Origin: Cardinalis cardinalis
Lineage: Eukaryota; Chordata; Aves; Passeriformes; Cardinalidae
Assembly (NCBI GenBank): GCA_014549065.1
Contig: JACDOX010000034.1
Coordinates: forward strand, 5,713,065-5,777,064
Reading direction: 5' to 3'
Length of the DNA stretch: 64,000 bases
Each line of letters starts with the position of its first letter. Position 1 is the first letter of the stretch. This document shows, piece after piece, positions 13,801-27,715 of the stretch. A program made the position numbers and the translations under genes. The notes below the pieces were generated by a model. That model had not been told where the DNA came from. It was given only the letters and a program-made list of their open reading frames with translations, and did no database searches.

Positions 13801-16800
13801 CATCCAGCAGGCAAAACATTTTCTGTAAGATTGAAATTCAAGCCCTTAATGTATGAAACCAAAGGAAACCTTTTCTGATGCAAATTATTATGTCTAAAAT
13901 AGATTTGATGGCATTTTCTACCTCTAGTGTTTTTAATTCTATAATCAAGGGAAAGCTATTCAGGTGATTTATATGCCCAATGCAGGTTTGAATGGCCCTA
14001 AATTAGAGAACCAATAGCTAACCATAGAGAACCAATGAAAAGCCTAACTAAGTCACTGGAGTATAGTAAGTTAAGTACTCTTAACATGATCTTTGCATTT
14101 ATATGGAAAAAGCATGATTTGTACAGGAACTTTAATGTAATTAAAAAACTCCAACCTGAACTATTAGATGTAATCTCAAAAATCCTTTTTGAACACGCTA
14201 GATTAGGAATCAGTGTGAATAAACAGTAAACTTTAAATTTTAGATCCCTTTAGCTCTTCAAAGGTATGTAGGTAACNTGCAATGGTAAGTTATCTCAAAA
14301 GCAGAATTCCCAGGCAGAATCTCTTTTAAAAAATCATTTTTCTCCAATTGGATTGGTGAAACAATGCATGTTCAAGGAGTCAAAATTTCTTTAATTAATA
14401 TTTAAACACAAGCTCCTTTTTTTTATGGTAAATTTCACATAGTGTATGTAATTTAAAGTTTATTGGTTCTCAAAAAATTACGTGAAAGATAGAAATTAAA
14501 ACAATCAGGATACAATTTAGAATTGTAAACTTTATGCTCAAAGAAATCATATTAAAATTATTAAATGATCAAGAGCCTGAACTGGTAGTAAGACTTTTTC
14601 CTTAGCACTCTGGAAGCTTGTGCAGCCCAAAAGTAATCACAAAAAGAAAAAAATCTCACTAAAAATGCTCAATTTATCCCTTTTAGAGCCACAGTCGTTT
14701 CTTTTTTAGGAAGGACAGAGTTCCTGTGGGTAGCTTTACCTGGCTATATGTCAAGAAAACAGCCTTGTTTGATAGGGAGAGCTGTCNCCATGGAACATAA
14801 ACTGGCAGAAGGCCAGAGTCAGTAAGGAAAATTCCAAATCAGTTGCAGCAGAGCAGAAACCTAAAATATCAATTTTCAAAATAATTGAGTNATTATTTAA
14901 TACATGGAGTACTCAATAATACAATTTTTTTCCCCTGAATAAATTATAATAACCATTAGAAGTGAATTCAGTAAACACTCTTTTTCACCCATAGTTTTGA
15001 GTGATCAGAATTTCTGGCAGGTACCCAAACAGGTCACCATGAGTAGGATAATGTGGCAATCCGTTATCATTAGCTCTGTTGGAAAGGTTCTGAACACACT
15101 AGAGAGAATTAAATGACCTGGAAAACTCAGTCTACNGAAAAGTCTATTGTACTCGTCTCCTTTATTTCCACCTCTATGCATCACTGGAACAGTGGAACAG
15201 CAAGATTTGCAGTGCTGACAAAGATAAAGGTCATTTTTCAGTTTCTCTTTCATCCANCATGAACCATTTAGGGACTGTTAAATTCTACACATTCAGAAAA
15301 TGACTATTTTCTGTCAGGTCCTTCTGCTCTCTTGGTGTGTTAGTCTATTGAAATCTTCACATTTGGAAGCCGTTGCAGATTTGTGTTTTAAAAATCACTG
15401 ATACTTTTGTTCCTGACCATCATTGTCACAAGTGTCAGAATTTCAGATCATGCAAAATAACAATGTACAACCCCCCTAGATAGCCCATTTTAGCAACTGT
15501 TTTTCCTAACCAGTGTAATTTTTTCCAGCAAAACTTGAAAGAAAGNGCAGTTCTTAACAGCTCTATTAAATCTAATTACCATGCCAAGTTCCAAATGGTC
15601 AAGATNGATACTATAAAGAGAGTGACATAGCTGATTCAAAAACATGCATCAGAGACATTTCTATTGTTTATATAAACTTTGTTGCTGTTTTTCATTTATT
15701 TGAGTGGTTAACTTCAAACAAAGAATGCAACTTTTATGTGCATGAGCTCTTCTGATTTAACAGTTTTGTNTGCAAACCTTATTCCTGGGAAATCCAACTA
15801 AAGGTATATCGACATCAATGGAAGAAAATAAATAGGGAATCAACAGAATCTTTGGCAAAATAAAAGAAATCTTTTGCATTTTGGGCAAGGGAAGATGAAC
15901 ATATGCCTTGACCTCAAAGNTGAGAAAAAAATTCAAGGGACTGTAGGCAGGGAAGCTCAGGGTTTTCCCTAAATCTGCTTTGTTTCACACTATGTACTTA
16001 CTGAGAGGCTGAGGACATGGACTACCAAATATATGATTTTGACTGCATATTCTTCACCAGTGAATAAGCAGCTCCTGCTTAGGCATAAAATTATGCCAAA
16101 TCTTTCTTCTTTAGAGAAACGTAGCAAATTCAATGGAAATTTATCTTATTTTTTCNATAGGAATTTCTATATTTGAGCACTTTATCATGTATGACAAATG
16201 ATTATGACAGGGACCTAAGAAACAGACACAAGACTCAGTTCTGTTCTGTTGCAATAGAGGATGAATTTAACATCTCACACAAAAGCTGACAGGCCAGAAG
16301 TAGGTTCNGTCACTTGAAATTATAGATTAACGTAGAAAGAATATCTACATAAATGATCCTGAAATATTTTTTAAAACGTAACTACNATAAACTTCCCGTC
16401 TTAAGACTAACAGAATTCTGGAATAGTATACTCAATTATTTAGGCTATAAGAAATTATTTTGAGAAACGAAAATCTGTGGGAAACTATGTCTTTCACATA
16501 TCATTAACAATTATGTCTTCAACTTATCTTTTCTGTTTTTTAACAAGAAAGATAAGAGAATGATTTTTCATTTATCTCTTGGGAAAAAACCCTCTTCCCC
16601 TTTGTCTTCCCCTATCAATTTTTGCTCCTCAAAACTATTAAAGACACCTCTTAGATTCCAGAAAGCCTGCTTTGCATGATTTCAGAACCAAAATATTTTT
16701 ATATAACAAATATCCTTCAATAAATCTTCAACTCTTGTAACACTTGTAGGAAAAAAAAAANTAAAAAACAACAAGTTAAAATTCACTTGCCAATCTTTCC

Positions 16801-18879
16801 TATGCTTTTAGTGTAATACATTTCCAAGGGCAGGAAAAGGAGTTAAACTGTGTTATTTTTATAACGATGCTGTGAATCTATTCATATCAAGTTCATCTGT
16901 TCTAATTCAGTTGTCTTTTGGAGGTCACTGTCTCTCTCATTCATTACAATGGCTCTCTGGTTCTTTGATATGATTCTCAATTAGTCGGGTCGGCAGGTAA
17001 AACATCTAACATCCAACAGTGAACTATGAGCTTCCACATGTGTTTGCACAGCCACACATTACACTTTAGCAAGCTCTTTACCTTAACCCATTAATAAACC
17101 ATAGTTTGAGGTTAAGAATAAAGACTCAACTCAAAAATTAATTAGAGGTGTTCTGAACTACATGTTCACGAGTCNTTCAGCTATGAAATGATAAAGCACA
17201 CCAGTTAACAGATAACCACAGACATTTACTCCATCTTATTTCAATCTGTGGCTGTACTCATGATAAATTGAAAATGAATAACCATTATTCATCTCTGTAG
17301 CGAATATCAGATTCAAATTACTCAAATCTGCAGCTGCTGTATCACAATGGTTTGTATCACAATAGGCTCTTGAAAAAANCACTTTCCATATTCACCTGCT
17401 TCATTAATACAAATTTATATTTATTCAGTACTCTAGCAAGNTATGCCCTGAGTTATACAAAATACTTAATATAAGCTGGAAAAACTGTAACTCCTAAAAG
17501 GAGTATCCTTGACCTTCAAGAGGTTTACCTTTGTGGAACTCGCTTGTTATATCAGAGTCCTGCAGCAAACTCACATATTCTAGACCTAGATCTAGCACAC
17601 TGAAATATTTGAGAGGTTAGACATGGAGTATAGATTTTGTGACTCATCTACAGAGGTTCCTAGCATCAATTATATGGAACTAAGCATCACAGAAAAAATC
17701 AGATTTCAAAACCCATTCAGTGCATTCAGGTCAAGAGTATGCTGCAGTGACTATTTTAAATACTTTCAAGGAGCAGTAAACACTTTTAAAAAAGAACCTT
17801 TTGCAAACCCATGGTGAAAAATATAACAATATGATCCATAAAACTGGATTGGTTTTTTAATCTCTGTTCCATTTGTAACCTTATTCAGTTTAAATTGCTT
17901 NTGAGAGCATCTGTGTTTGAATTGAACTTTATAAACTAATAAAGGCAAAAATTAAAGACAATAAACATATCCCAAAAGCAGTTTTGTCTAAACATCCAGT
18001 ACCTCAACTTTCCAGCTGGCTGTACAGAAGTTGTTCTTCAAAACAGAACTGATCTCCACAGATTGGGTCCTGTATGAGTGAAAGCCGACGATGCTCAGGA
18101 GCTGTGCTGGATCCAATTGTTTTAGGACTCCCTTTTCATAANCTGTGGGAGGGAAAAAAAAAGTTACATGTGTGTAGAGCTGTTGTGGAAGTGTTAGATG
18201 TCTCAAACCCTCTTCTATGTGGACATATGTTCATTTGGCACTTTATGTTTCATTACTTGCATATTGCATGACATGACAGTGCTGGTTGGCTGTATAATTT
18301 TAATCTGAGCTACCTGTCTTGCTTCAGAGTAGATACTGAATGTAAAAGTNTTTGTTTTATGCTGTTTGGTGGGAAAAAATAAAACCTTATTTCTTGCAAC
18401 AAGAACAAAAAAAANAGGAGAATTAAGAGAAATTAAGAGTTCTTCTTTATTTGCTACCCTTTAAGAAAAGATAGTGCTGGGAAGAATGGAAAATGTACNG
18501 GTTCACATTATTAGCCTCCTATGTTCAAGTAGACTCATCTACAATAGAAGGATAAATAATTTCTGTTGTTTGAATTTAAACCAGCTCATGAGCATTTTTG
18601 TAAAGATGTTTTCTCACAGGAATTTTTTAGAGTGACCTTTTCCAGATAACATGCAATTACAACTTTGTTGATTTTTCATTTTCAAGGTACTCATTTGAAA
18701 TTACGCTAGAGGCATGTGTCTCCATCTAACTTATTATCCTAAAAAAATAGAGCATGACTTCCCAAAAATAATTATTGTTTGAACTATTCAATCATTAAGC
18801 TAAATTGACAACAGAGAAATCACAAACACTTTTTATAAATTTGAACAATTTTTAGCAACCTCCATTAGGAAAGTTAAAA
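10831..18879. other. Long AT-rich non-coding stretch, no gene seen
   Basis: Open frames reach 130 codons at 12,274-12,666 and 118 codons at 11,555-11,911 (minus). Neither has recognisable domains and both run through an N. A 21-bp-spaced direct repeat (AGAGAACCAAT at 14,005-14,015 and 14,026-14,036) is the only local structure noted. The remainder is AT-rich unique sequence with isolated N bases. Confidence 0.6.
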
Positions 18880-18996
18880 AACCCCTTACCTCTCCCCCTC
18901 AAAAACCAACTAAGCAAAAAAACTGCAAAAACAAAAAAAAAACCTCCCCAAAAACCCAAACAAAAAAATCAACCAAAAACCCAAACAAAAAAACCA
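18880..18996. repeat. A/C-only low-complexity tract with a 21-bp direct repeat
   Basis: The plus strand is almost wholly A and C from about 18,880. Within it a 21-bp unit occurs twice without mismatch, at 18,948-18,968 and 18,973-18,993, a 25-bp period. Each copy is CC, five A, CCC, AAA, C, seven A. Similar A-rich tracts with interspersed C occur at 52,270-52,316 and 60,880-60,925. Confidence 0.88.
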
Positions 18997-21900
18997 CTGT
19001 TGTGGTGTTCACGGGCATTTAGATTAATTTTCCCATAAAGGCTAAAACCCAGTCTTTTCTGTGAAAAACTGTTTATTAACTAAACAATTAACACAATTGT
19101 ATCATGTTAAAGATTTTCCTTTTTTCATTTTCTTGTATTCAATCTGATTTAAGTTTTTAAATGCTTCTTCCCTTGACTTTTTCATTATTTCATCCTGTCT
19201 AATAGAATCATGGAGAATATCTTTATGTTCTGGTTCACTGTCTACTTCACCTGTTGTCCTGGGAAACCAGCAGCAGCTGGAAGTACATCTATTAAAAAGT
19301 TTTTGCCCTCCTCAAACCAAAGCAACCAAACAAATAATAGCCAACTAAGTGTCCTAGTTATACCTGTTTATGTGACTGGCAGGAAATATATTAGATGTCC
19401 AAATTTCTTCTACCAAAGCACTGTGGTAGAACTGACTACCAGTTTCATAGCTAATTCACTTAAGAATTATGAACAATCTTCCCTCACTCTATTGACTTTG
19501 GAGTTTGAATTAAAAATTTTACCTAGACCTTGCCTTTGGAAAGGCACTGAATTCAGGGACTGGAGAATAGATTTGACTTATATTGCATATTTTGTAACAA
19601 ACAAACAAACAGTATAAGGGAGAAAATCTGTTGCTGTTCTGATTAATATTTTTGAAGTCCAGCCTAGAGGATAAGAATTTACTTAGGTGATATTACATCT
19701 CTGCCTTGTACTGCTTGAATGGTTCAAAGCTGCATCTGCAGTCCAGAAACCATTTAGATGTGTGAGGTAAAGGAAGGCAATCTGCTTATCCTTCTTTTAG
19801 AGTTGGTTCACCTTGCAGAAAACAGCGACATTTTATAAAGATTATGAAGACAGAGATTAATTCCCATAAATTCCCATCTCTGACAGAAGCACTTCTGCAC
19901 AAACAAGCTTTATTTCATTTGACTACGCCACGAGCTTCTCCAATCAGCACCTGGATATTGACGACCTCAGCCTTGAAGCATTTACCTAAAAGTTAGAAAA
20001 AGCCCTAGATCCTTCTCTGAGTGAAATGGATCCTGTAGCCCAGTGAATNAGATGTTGCTACAGCTACCAGCATGCCATGATCTTTGTACAAATTTTCAAG
20101 GTCATAAGACAGCCACGTTTACTTTGTCTGAACTTCTCTTACCTAGCTAAACCTTGTTATGAGCTCTATGCTAGAGCTGTAACAGCAATTTCTGAAATTG
20201 AAAAGAAACTAGGTCTATTTAATTTTGCTTTTCCTTATCTTCCTATGGTAAAATTTTCATATATGTGGTAGTAACAGGTAGTTATTCTGTATAGAATATG
20301 GTATTTATGACTGTAACATAGCAACATAGCATAGAGGAATATAGTTGTGGTATGGAGAGACAGACCTTGAATAGTGGGACACAGGATGCAATGCAGAGAG
20401 GGTAATGAGAAATAGGATACAAGCTGATGTTCCAGACCCAATGGCTATAACCACCCTACTAATGACCAGCTAAGGTAGTACAGACCTGGAGAAATCACTT
20501 TTAAATGCAGCAAAGAGAAAAAAAAGCACGTATCTAACATATGTAAAGTATGCCATAAGTAATAATTACAGAAGAAGCACACATATGAAAAATAGTGACA
20601 AATAACAAGTTATGAGAAATTTGGCAAACATAGAAAAACTCCTTATGTGAGTCTAAGGTGAGGAAGAAAACACACACAAAGTTACATTAAACAGCTGCAG
20701 CCTCTCTTCATGCTGAAGAAAACATTTAGATCCATGTGTTGGGAAATCAAACTTAATAGGATAAAAATGTTATCAAGATTGTGTATAAGGAAATTTCAAC
20801 TTCATCTGTGATGTTATAATTTTTGTTATTTTCAATTTCTTTCTTTTTCTTTTTTTTTCAATTTATCTGTAAAAATAGGTACTGAACTAAAAAGGAATCT
20901 TCAAGAGACAGTTAGGATTTAAATTACACTAACAATAAACTATTGAATCTACATAAAAGGTGTGTTTCTCTTTTTGGCCNTAAAAATTATGCTTTTTCAC
21001 AGCANATTTTGAAACTAATTCCTAGATATTATTAAGCTGATCAATCACTTGCCTGCAGAGCTTATGGCTACACCTGGGAAAGAAAGACATTGCTTTAAGA
21101 ATCATTTAATTCCATTCTGATCATTTTATATTTTTTATTTTGCAATTGACATTAAAAGCAAANATACAAATTGCCTTTGGACAATAATAATAACAAATCA
21201 CTCCTCTTTGAACAGTTCAAAATTAACTTTTTTGTTTCCTTTTATTACTTTCTCTTTTATAAGTCACGGAGGTATATATCCGTGACCTGGTTTGAATGTG
21301 TGTCTATAATATAANCTAGCATTTTGTGTCCATCTATATCCATATGCCAATCTTTTTTTTTTTATTTTTAGACTGATTTAACATGAATTAACAGGAACAA
21401 TGATTTTTAAACCACTAATGGTCACAGATTTAATTTTAAAAACTTCTTTTGTTATGAAAATAAATATAAATCTGTGTTACTTTCAGCTNTGAACTGAATG
21501 TTAAAAATATAATTTTGAAAGAAATGTTCCACAGTTACATGGAAGCATGGTGCATTAAAAGAAAAAGAATCACAATTTATTCAAACATTTTATTAGATAT
21601 AAACATCTGCAGATCACTGAATTCCACAGAAGGTGGGCTAGCCATTAGGTTTCAGTAACTGAAAGAAANAATAAATCACAGCTTTTACTTTTACAGGCCA
21701 TTACACACAAAGGTCTAAAACCTTTCTATTTGCAAGTCTCAGAGTACTCCAACTGCAGAGTCTTTAACTTTCCAACTTTCTGTGACTAATAGATGTTATA
21801 CTGTAGAATGAACAGGAAATTAGAGTGGAGAGAGGTGTAAAATCAGTATCCTTAGAAAGGCTGTGCAGAAGGGATGTAAAGAATAGCTCACTGTAGGGCT

Positions 21901-24900
21901 ATGCTGTCTCCCAGTGATCCTCAGACAAGACAGATTACATTCTCATTAATGATCATTTAAGAATCAGTGGATTTTTATATGTTAGGAAGGAGAAGCAGTT
22001 ATAAAGCTATTAAATATTGTGGAAGAGCAAGGTAAGAGAGGCAAATAGAGACGCAGGCAATAGATTCAGCAAGAAATTTTGTTGAGACCTGGTGTAGTTG
22101 GAAAAAAAATAGCTTGAGAGTTGTATAGATCTTTCTCCTGCTTTTGACCTCACACAGGAAAGTTATGCCCTTTTAAAATTTCATTCTGTGTTGAAGGGTA
22201 AATCCTTTATTTTTCATTAAAATATCCTTTCAATTGACTTGCCCTTCAGAATTCATTAAACAAATATACTATTNCTGATGTAGCACAGTTCAGAAAAACA
22301 GTTACCTTCTTCTCACGTCTATTCAATAATTCTACTTTTTTTCTTGAAGTGGCCAAATCAGTTCTTTCTCCCACTTAGTTTAGCCTTTTTCCTACTGAGT
22401 CAAATGGGCCCACAGCCCCTAGCTACTTTGAAAACGTGTCACAGCATCATCGGTTGCATGGAAAAAAGAAGCTTTTCTAAGAAATGCAATACCACCCACA
22501 TTGAACTAAGGGAAACTCCAGGCTCCCTCAGACAGATGAAGCAGCTTTCACTATCTGTGTCTGTATTACAGGAAAGAGGTTCCTGCTGTGCAACCAGACT
22601 ACCTGGTGACTGCAAGGCAGACNGCACCATCCTCAGCAAATACAGTTTTGATAAGATCAAAGACTACTGTGNTCCTAAATGTCCTCTGAGAGGCCTTGTA
22701 CTGTAGGATATGCTGAAGAATAAGCTTGCTATAAAAAAAACCCAAGTATTTCTACTATGTAATTGAGTTTCAATATTGCTTTTGGAATCTTAGTGCATTG
22801 TTTTCCATTTAGAGTCTTTTTCTTCTGCTTTTTTCTTTAATCTATTTCTGGTACAGTACAGCCTTGACAGGTGAAGATTACAGACAGTGTAGATATACCA
22901 GGATATCTTAATGGCAAGAAATTCTCCCTCAGATTCCTTATCAAATATACTGTCCATTGCTGGTCATATTTCAGCCCAAGCCTTTTTAAAATACATTTTA
23001 AAATAGAGTTTAAGCACATAAAACTACTCCACGAGTTAGCTATTTCTCCCATCTCACATTATCCTTGAATATCTGCTTTGAATCAACCCATAGAGAAATC
23101 AAATGTTACACGGGACAGGGTTTCTACTGGTTTAGTTGGAAGTGTGAAAGCATTTCTGTCCTTGTGTGATGGGCAACAGTCTGGTCAGCCCAAGGGAAGC
23201 TTTGTCTAACTCTGAACTTAAATTTAGAAGAAAAATATTCCACTCAGAAAAAAAAGTCAAATCCTAAAGTGATGAGAAATTATTTACTCTCACAAGGGAA
23301 TGATAGGTACCACACAGCAAGGGACATGTCCTCATCCCTGTCTTTCATGGTCTTCTCCATGAAAATTTTCAGAAAACCTGTGAATCTAGGAATTTATTTT
23401 AAATATATGCACATATCTCAGTAATTTCAAAACAATCATTTCATAACACATTTTTTATCTGTTAGACAGAAGTAAAGATCATTATTCAAGTTCTTAAATA
23501 TGTAGAAACACTTCCATCTTTACATTTAAATGATATATTGATATTCACAAGTCATTTTGTACTGACTACTTCCATCTACAAACTTCATAAACAGTAAGAT
23601 GCTATCCCAGAATAGTCCTTCTTCCCTCACTTGCATTATAATAACAGTAATAATGGTGTCTGTAATAACTGTAACACCCACAACNGGTGCTGTCTGCAGT
23701 GCGCAATGATTTTTTTCACAATAGAAGTTAAAGTCCATTTTTCAGAAGGAAAACCATGGAGACATGAATTAGTAAGTTAAAGGTCACCAAGACCTGATGC
23801 CAATAAATAACAGGTTTTTAATGGTCATTTCCATTAAACTACAGAGCTCAGTATTGGAAGAACTCAATTGCTGAGATGCAGATTTTGAAAGAACAAAATT
23901 ATATGACAGAAGATAATTCTTAGCTGTATATGTGAAACTTTGAGGACACCCACTCAGCTCTTAAAGATCATTTACAAATATTGTAAGTGGCATATTTGAC
24001 TTCTGTTTCCTTTCTCTAATATCAGGAGATGTAGAAGGTGAGCAACACAGTGCTGCACAGTTTACTTTTGGATTTTACTCTGAGTCACAACTAATACTAA
24101 TATAACTTTGTGATGCAAGCAGCCAAAAAGTTTAGAAAGGAGAAAAATACAAACATAGAAAATTCCTGCTGGTATGGAAGCCATGAGCCTGGGAACTGGG
24201 TCCTGGAACAAGAAACATACTGAAAAAATGCAGCTGGCCTCTTTAAAAGTACAGGCGAGGAGCCTGGAAAGTGGTGACCTCCTGTGATACCATCAGTAAG
24301 TGCAAACCTCAAGAAACTGCAACTTAGTCTCTGAAAAAGTGGAAGTAGTCCTGGAAAACAAAATTGGGCTGAACGAACAGAAACATCACAACTTTTTTGG
24401 TGGTCTGGATGAAAAATAGACATCAACAGCATCTACTGGCTGCTCAAAACGGTGTGTTCTATGCCCCTTTATATCTCTACAATAGACAAAGAACTTAATT
24501 TTTATCCAAAATAGANCTTCTATCTCCCTGAGAACTTCCCATGCGGCACATGTTTTTAATTTTCTGAACAAGTTGAAATCTACACAAACTTTCTACAAGA
24601 CCTTAGACTCTCATTGAGGACATCTGGTTAACTCCAGAGCCCATGATGTCAATCATTTTCGAAGTCAGACTCGTTTAAGTTGTTGGTTGCTGCTTTGGGC
24701 CCATTTTTGAAGTGGTTTCAGTTTGTTCTTAACAGCTCTAGGATGGCTGGATCTCTCTTGGTGACTGGTTTGTCCTACGCTTCAACATGATTTGGCCCAT
24801 TCTGAAACCTAATTCACTCAAAACTGATAATTTACATCCATATAAGTAATATATTTTAAGTGTGTCTTCCGTTTTATTGGTGAGAAGTTGTTTCACTAAT

Positions 24901-24945
24901 GAAAAACTCACAGTAACCTATATTAATTATTAGAATTTTTTCTAT
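18997..24945. other. Long AT-rich non-coding stretch, no gene seen
   Basis: The 135-codon frame at 19,210-19,617 and the 120-codon frame at 22,344-22,706 are the longest. Neither matches a family I know. The second begins with a hydrophobic run resembling a signal peptide but crosses two N positions. A small hairpin (GTCACGGA, 8-nt loop, TCCGTGAC) lies at 21,263-21,286. No transposable element is recognised, although old unrecognised repeats could be hidden here. Confidence 0.55.
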
Positions 24946-25035
24946 TGATTGTTGCTATACAATTGATTGCTGATGCTATTGACTGTTGCCATACTATTGC
25001 TTGTTAATATATTATTGATAGCTGATAGTGATTTT
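24946..25035. repeat. Degenerate minisatellite-like array, unit about 16-18 bp
   Basis: Successive units read GATTGTTGCTATACAATT, GATTGCTGATGCTATT, GACTGTTGCCATACTATT, GCTTGTTAATATATT and then a GATAGCTGATAG remnant. They share the frame G-(A/C)-TTG-(T/C)-TG...-ATT. The units differ by substitutions and small indels, so this is an eroded tandem array or a low-complexity stretch that mimics one. No coding frame follows the period. Confidence 0.6.
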
Positions 25036-27284
25036 AAATTGCTATATATATTCAGTTTATTGATTCTTTTTATATTNGCTAGTGATGATGTCTGTGGTAG
25101 GATTCTTGCTGGTGTTGATTTTTGTAGTAATTTTGGTACTCTGTAATAATGTAGACAAATTTTAAGGAATTAAAAGCTTCCATCTTCTTGTGTATTACAG
25201 AATCCTACAAACCCCTTCAGCAATTTCTATGCACGCACAAGCTGTGTAATGCTGGGTTACACAGATCATGATGCTGCTATTGAGTTTAATCTCACCTTTA
25301 TTTCATGCGTGTTGTCTTGTCATAATGCAGTCTCCTCCAAGGTATCTGTTATGCAACTAAGCTTGTTCCAACACAGTAAAACATAGGTATATTCATGGGA
25401 TAAGGAAACTGTGAGAGAATTCCTTGCCCAAACCTGTTTTCCAACTCCACTCCAATAGGATCTTCATATTTGTATATAGGGCCACCTTTCTACCAGACAT
25501 GACATTTCCGCCGGCACTGCTGCTGCATTATTGTTAGTAAAATAATACCTTTAGAAACAAGCTCACTGGTTGTCAGTGCAAGTACTCAGCTCATGATGAA
25601 CTCCTCTGAGCTCAACTTCTGTTGCATCTGTTTGCTCAACTTCTTTTTAGTTGTGGAAAGATACTTATTTTCAAATCTAACCAACAGGATGTTTTCTTTC
25701 AACTTTTTAGTCACAGATGATTTTTCTTGGATATTTATCACTTTCTAAGGGGAAAGACAGAATTATGACTAATTGTATTTCTCTTTATTTTGACTCATAA
25801 AGCACACAATAATGTGGATCAGTGTGCAGTGAAGACTGAGTCAAGTCTTGTTTTACAGAAGACCTGATGAATAGCCGTGGTCTAGCAAAGTGAGTCAGTT
25901 TCCTCTGGTACTGTTTGTAATGCTTCCAGTATGTATAATGTAATAATGTTAACATAAATCTCCTGTTATATAACACAACCAATCCTAAAAAGTTTTGTAA
26001 ACATTTTCAATCAACAGAATTTGTGAAGGCTATTATTTCCTATTTGCAGATAGGAAAATCAAGGAACAATATTTTTCAAGTCAGTATTAAAAAAGAAAAA
26101 AGAAAAAGCTTGAAATCATCTAGGGTTTTAAGATGTTGACTTTGAAATTCTCTAATACTATTCTAATTGTTGAATCTGTCAAGTACCTGCATGTCTCACC
26201 TCTAACTGCTGTTCTCTCTGTTGAACACCTCTCAGAACAAAACTCCATGGTAGGTAACAAAAGGAAGACACCCAAACTCTGTGCAGCTGCTTGCAAATTT
26301 GGACCTTCTAAGTGATTTTCTCAAAGTCAAACAGTGAGCCTCTGTCTAAATAATAAAAGAAATTAAGTCTCCTGCCTGTCACTTTACTTTGGAAACATGC
26401 TGCTTCTCATTCTCTCATTCTCCTTTAATTAGAAAAGAGTGGTCTATTAAAGCAGCAAGGAAAATAGTATTACTTAATAAGTCAATACAAGAGAATAGGT
26501 AATTCAGGAGAAAAGATCTGACAATACACAGTACCTGTAACTAAAAAACACTAAGGACAAAAGATGACTGAACTATTTTCTCATGCAGACAAAGGTTCTG
26601 AGAGGCAGAACCATGATAACTGCAGAGTGAGGAGGGCTCAGCGACTAAACAGTGGCCTCAGTGGCTCTGCCATGTCATTCAGAGCATTTTCTACCCAAGG
26701 ATGAAAGTAAGTTACACTGGGAAATGACACATAGATACCACAATTCTGTGCAAATTAGGTATAGGTGGAGCAAATGAGATAAAAATCAGAGATACATTTT
26801 AGGGCTAGTCATACAAGAATTTAATGAAGANTATATTTCTTTGTTTACTAAATGGATGATCAGGGGGCAGATACATATTTTGAATATTTTAAACATAGGG
26901 AAATTCCTTTCTAAATATATCAATTTAGTTAAAGCCAAGTTTAAATTGTGGTGGAAAAAGTGTGATTGGAACAGATGCCAGATTTAGAAGTACAAGGGAT
27001 GAATACTAAAGGCATTAACTTTTACTGAAAACATTATTCCAACATNCATAAGTGTCCTCCTGCCAGCATTGCTTTCATTCTCCCATAAAGCGAGTCCTAA
27101 CTGGGCTAAAGACTGAAGGTCTCTCCATCACCCCAAGACTATTAAATGCCCACAATTTTCCTCTTGCTCTCTTTCCCACATTGCCCTGTGCCTCAAATCA
27201 CAGTTAGTTTTCAGCTAGTGCAACACTCTGTCCCAGAGAACCCACTAGATCTTTGTTTATCCTCATTCCCAGGGGCTCTGAATA
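25036..27284. other. AT-rich non-coding stretch, no gene seen
   Basis: Only open frames up to 91 codons occur. The segment from about 25,200 to 25,560 is somewhat less AT-rich and contains a CpG pair in TTTCCGCCGGCACTG, but it shows no exon signals I can defend. Confidence 0.55.
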
Positions 27285-27345
27285 CCTTCCTTTTTGCCTT
27301 CCTTCTCTTCCTCCACTTCCTCTTCCCCTTGCTTCTCTCCATCAA
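27285..27345. repeat. Pyrimidine-rich (CT) tract
   Basis: About 60 bases on the plus strand are nearly all C and T (TTCC, CTTCC and CTCTTCC blocks). It accounts for the hydrophobic leucine/phenylalanine run in the overlapping 91-codon frame, which is therefore unlikely to be a gene. Confidence 0.75.
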
Positions 27346-27715
27346 CCTTAGAAATTCATGTATGTTAGAGGTTAAAGTAAAACGGAGGGAGGGGAACATA
27401 GCTACCTCTGAAAAATTATAGATTCAGATGAAGGTGCCTGGCTTAGCTAATCACATACCAACATCTTAATGTGCTTCTCATGCTTTACTCATTTTATTTT
27501 TCATTCTCTCAATGATTTCCAAATAAATATTGCTCTTCCTCTTAGTGTTGGAACTTTTAAATATTCATAGTTGCTTTGATATGTTATTGAAAGAACCATC
27601 AGGTTATTGGTGCATGGAGAAATATTATCAAATAAAGATCTCTCCAGCTCATCTTATTACGCAAGTCCTAGCAATATTTCTAATATTAATCTTCTAACAA
27701 CATACAGCCTACTCA

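Noticed and set aside
19210..19617. 135-codon plus frame
   Set aside because: No motif is recognised, and a frame of this length is possible by chance across 64 kb in six frames.
22344..22706. 120-codon frame with a signal-peptide-like start
   Set aside because: A hydrophobic run is common in T-rich DNA. The frame crosses two N bases and has no recognisable mature domain or supporting context.
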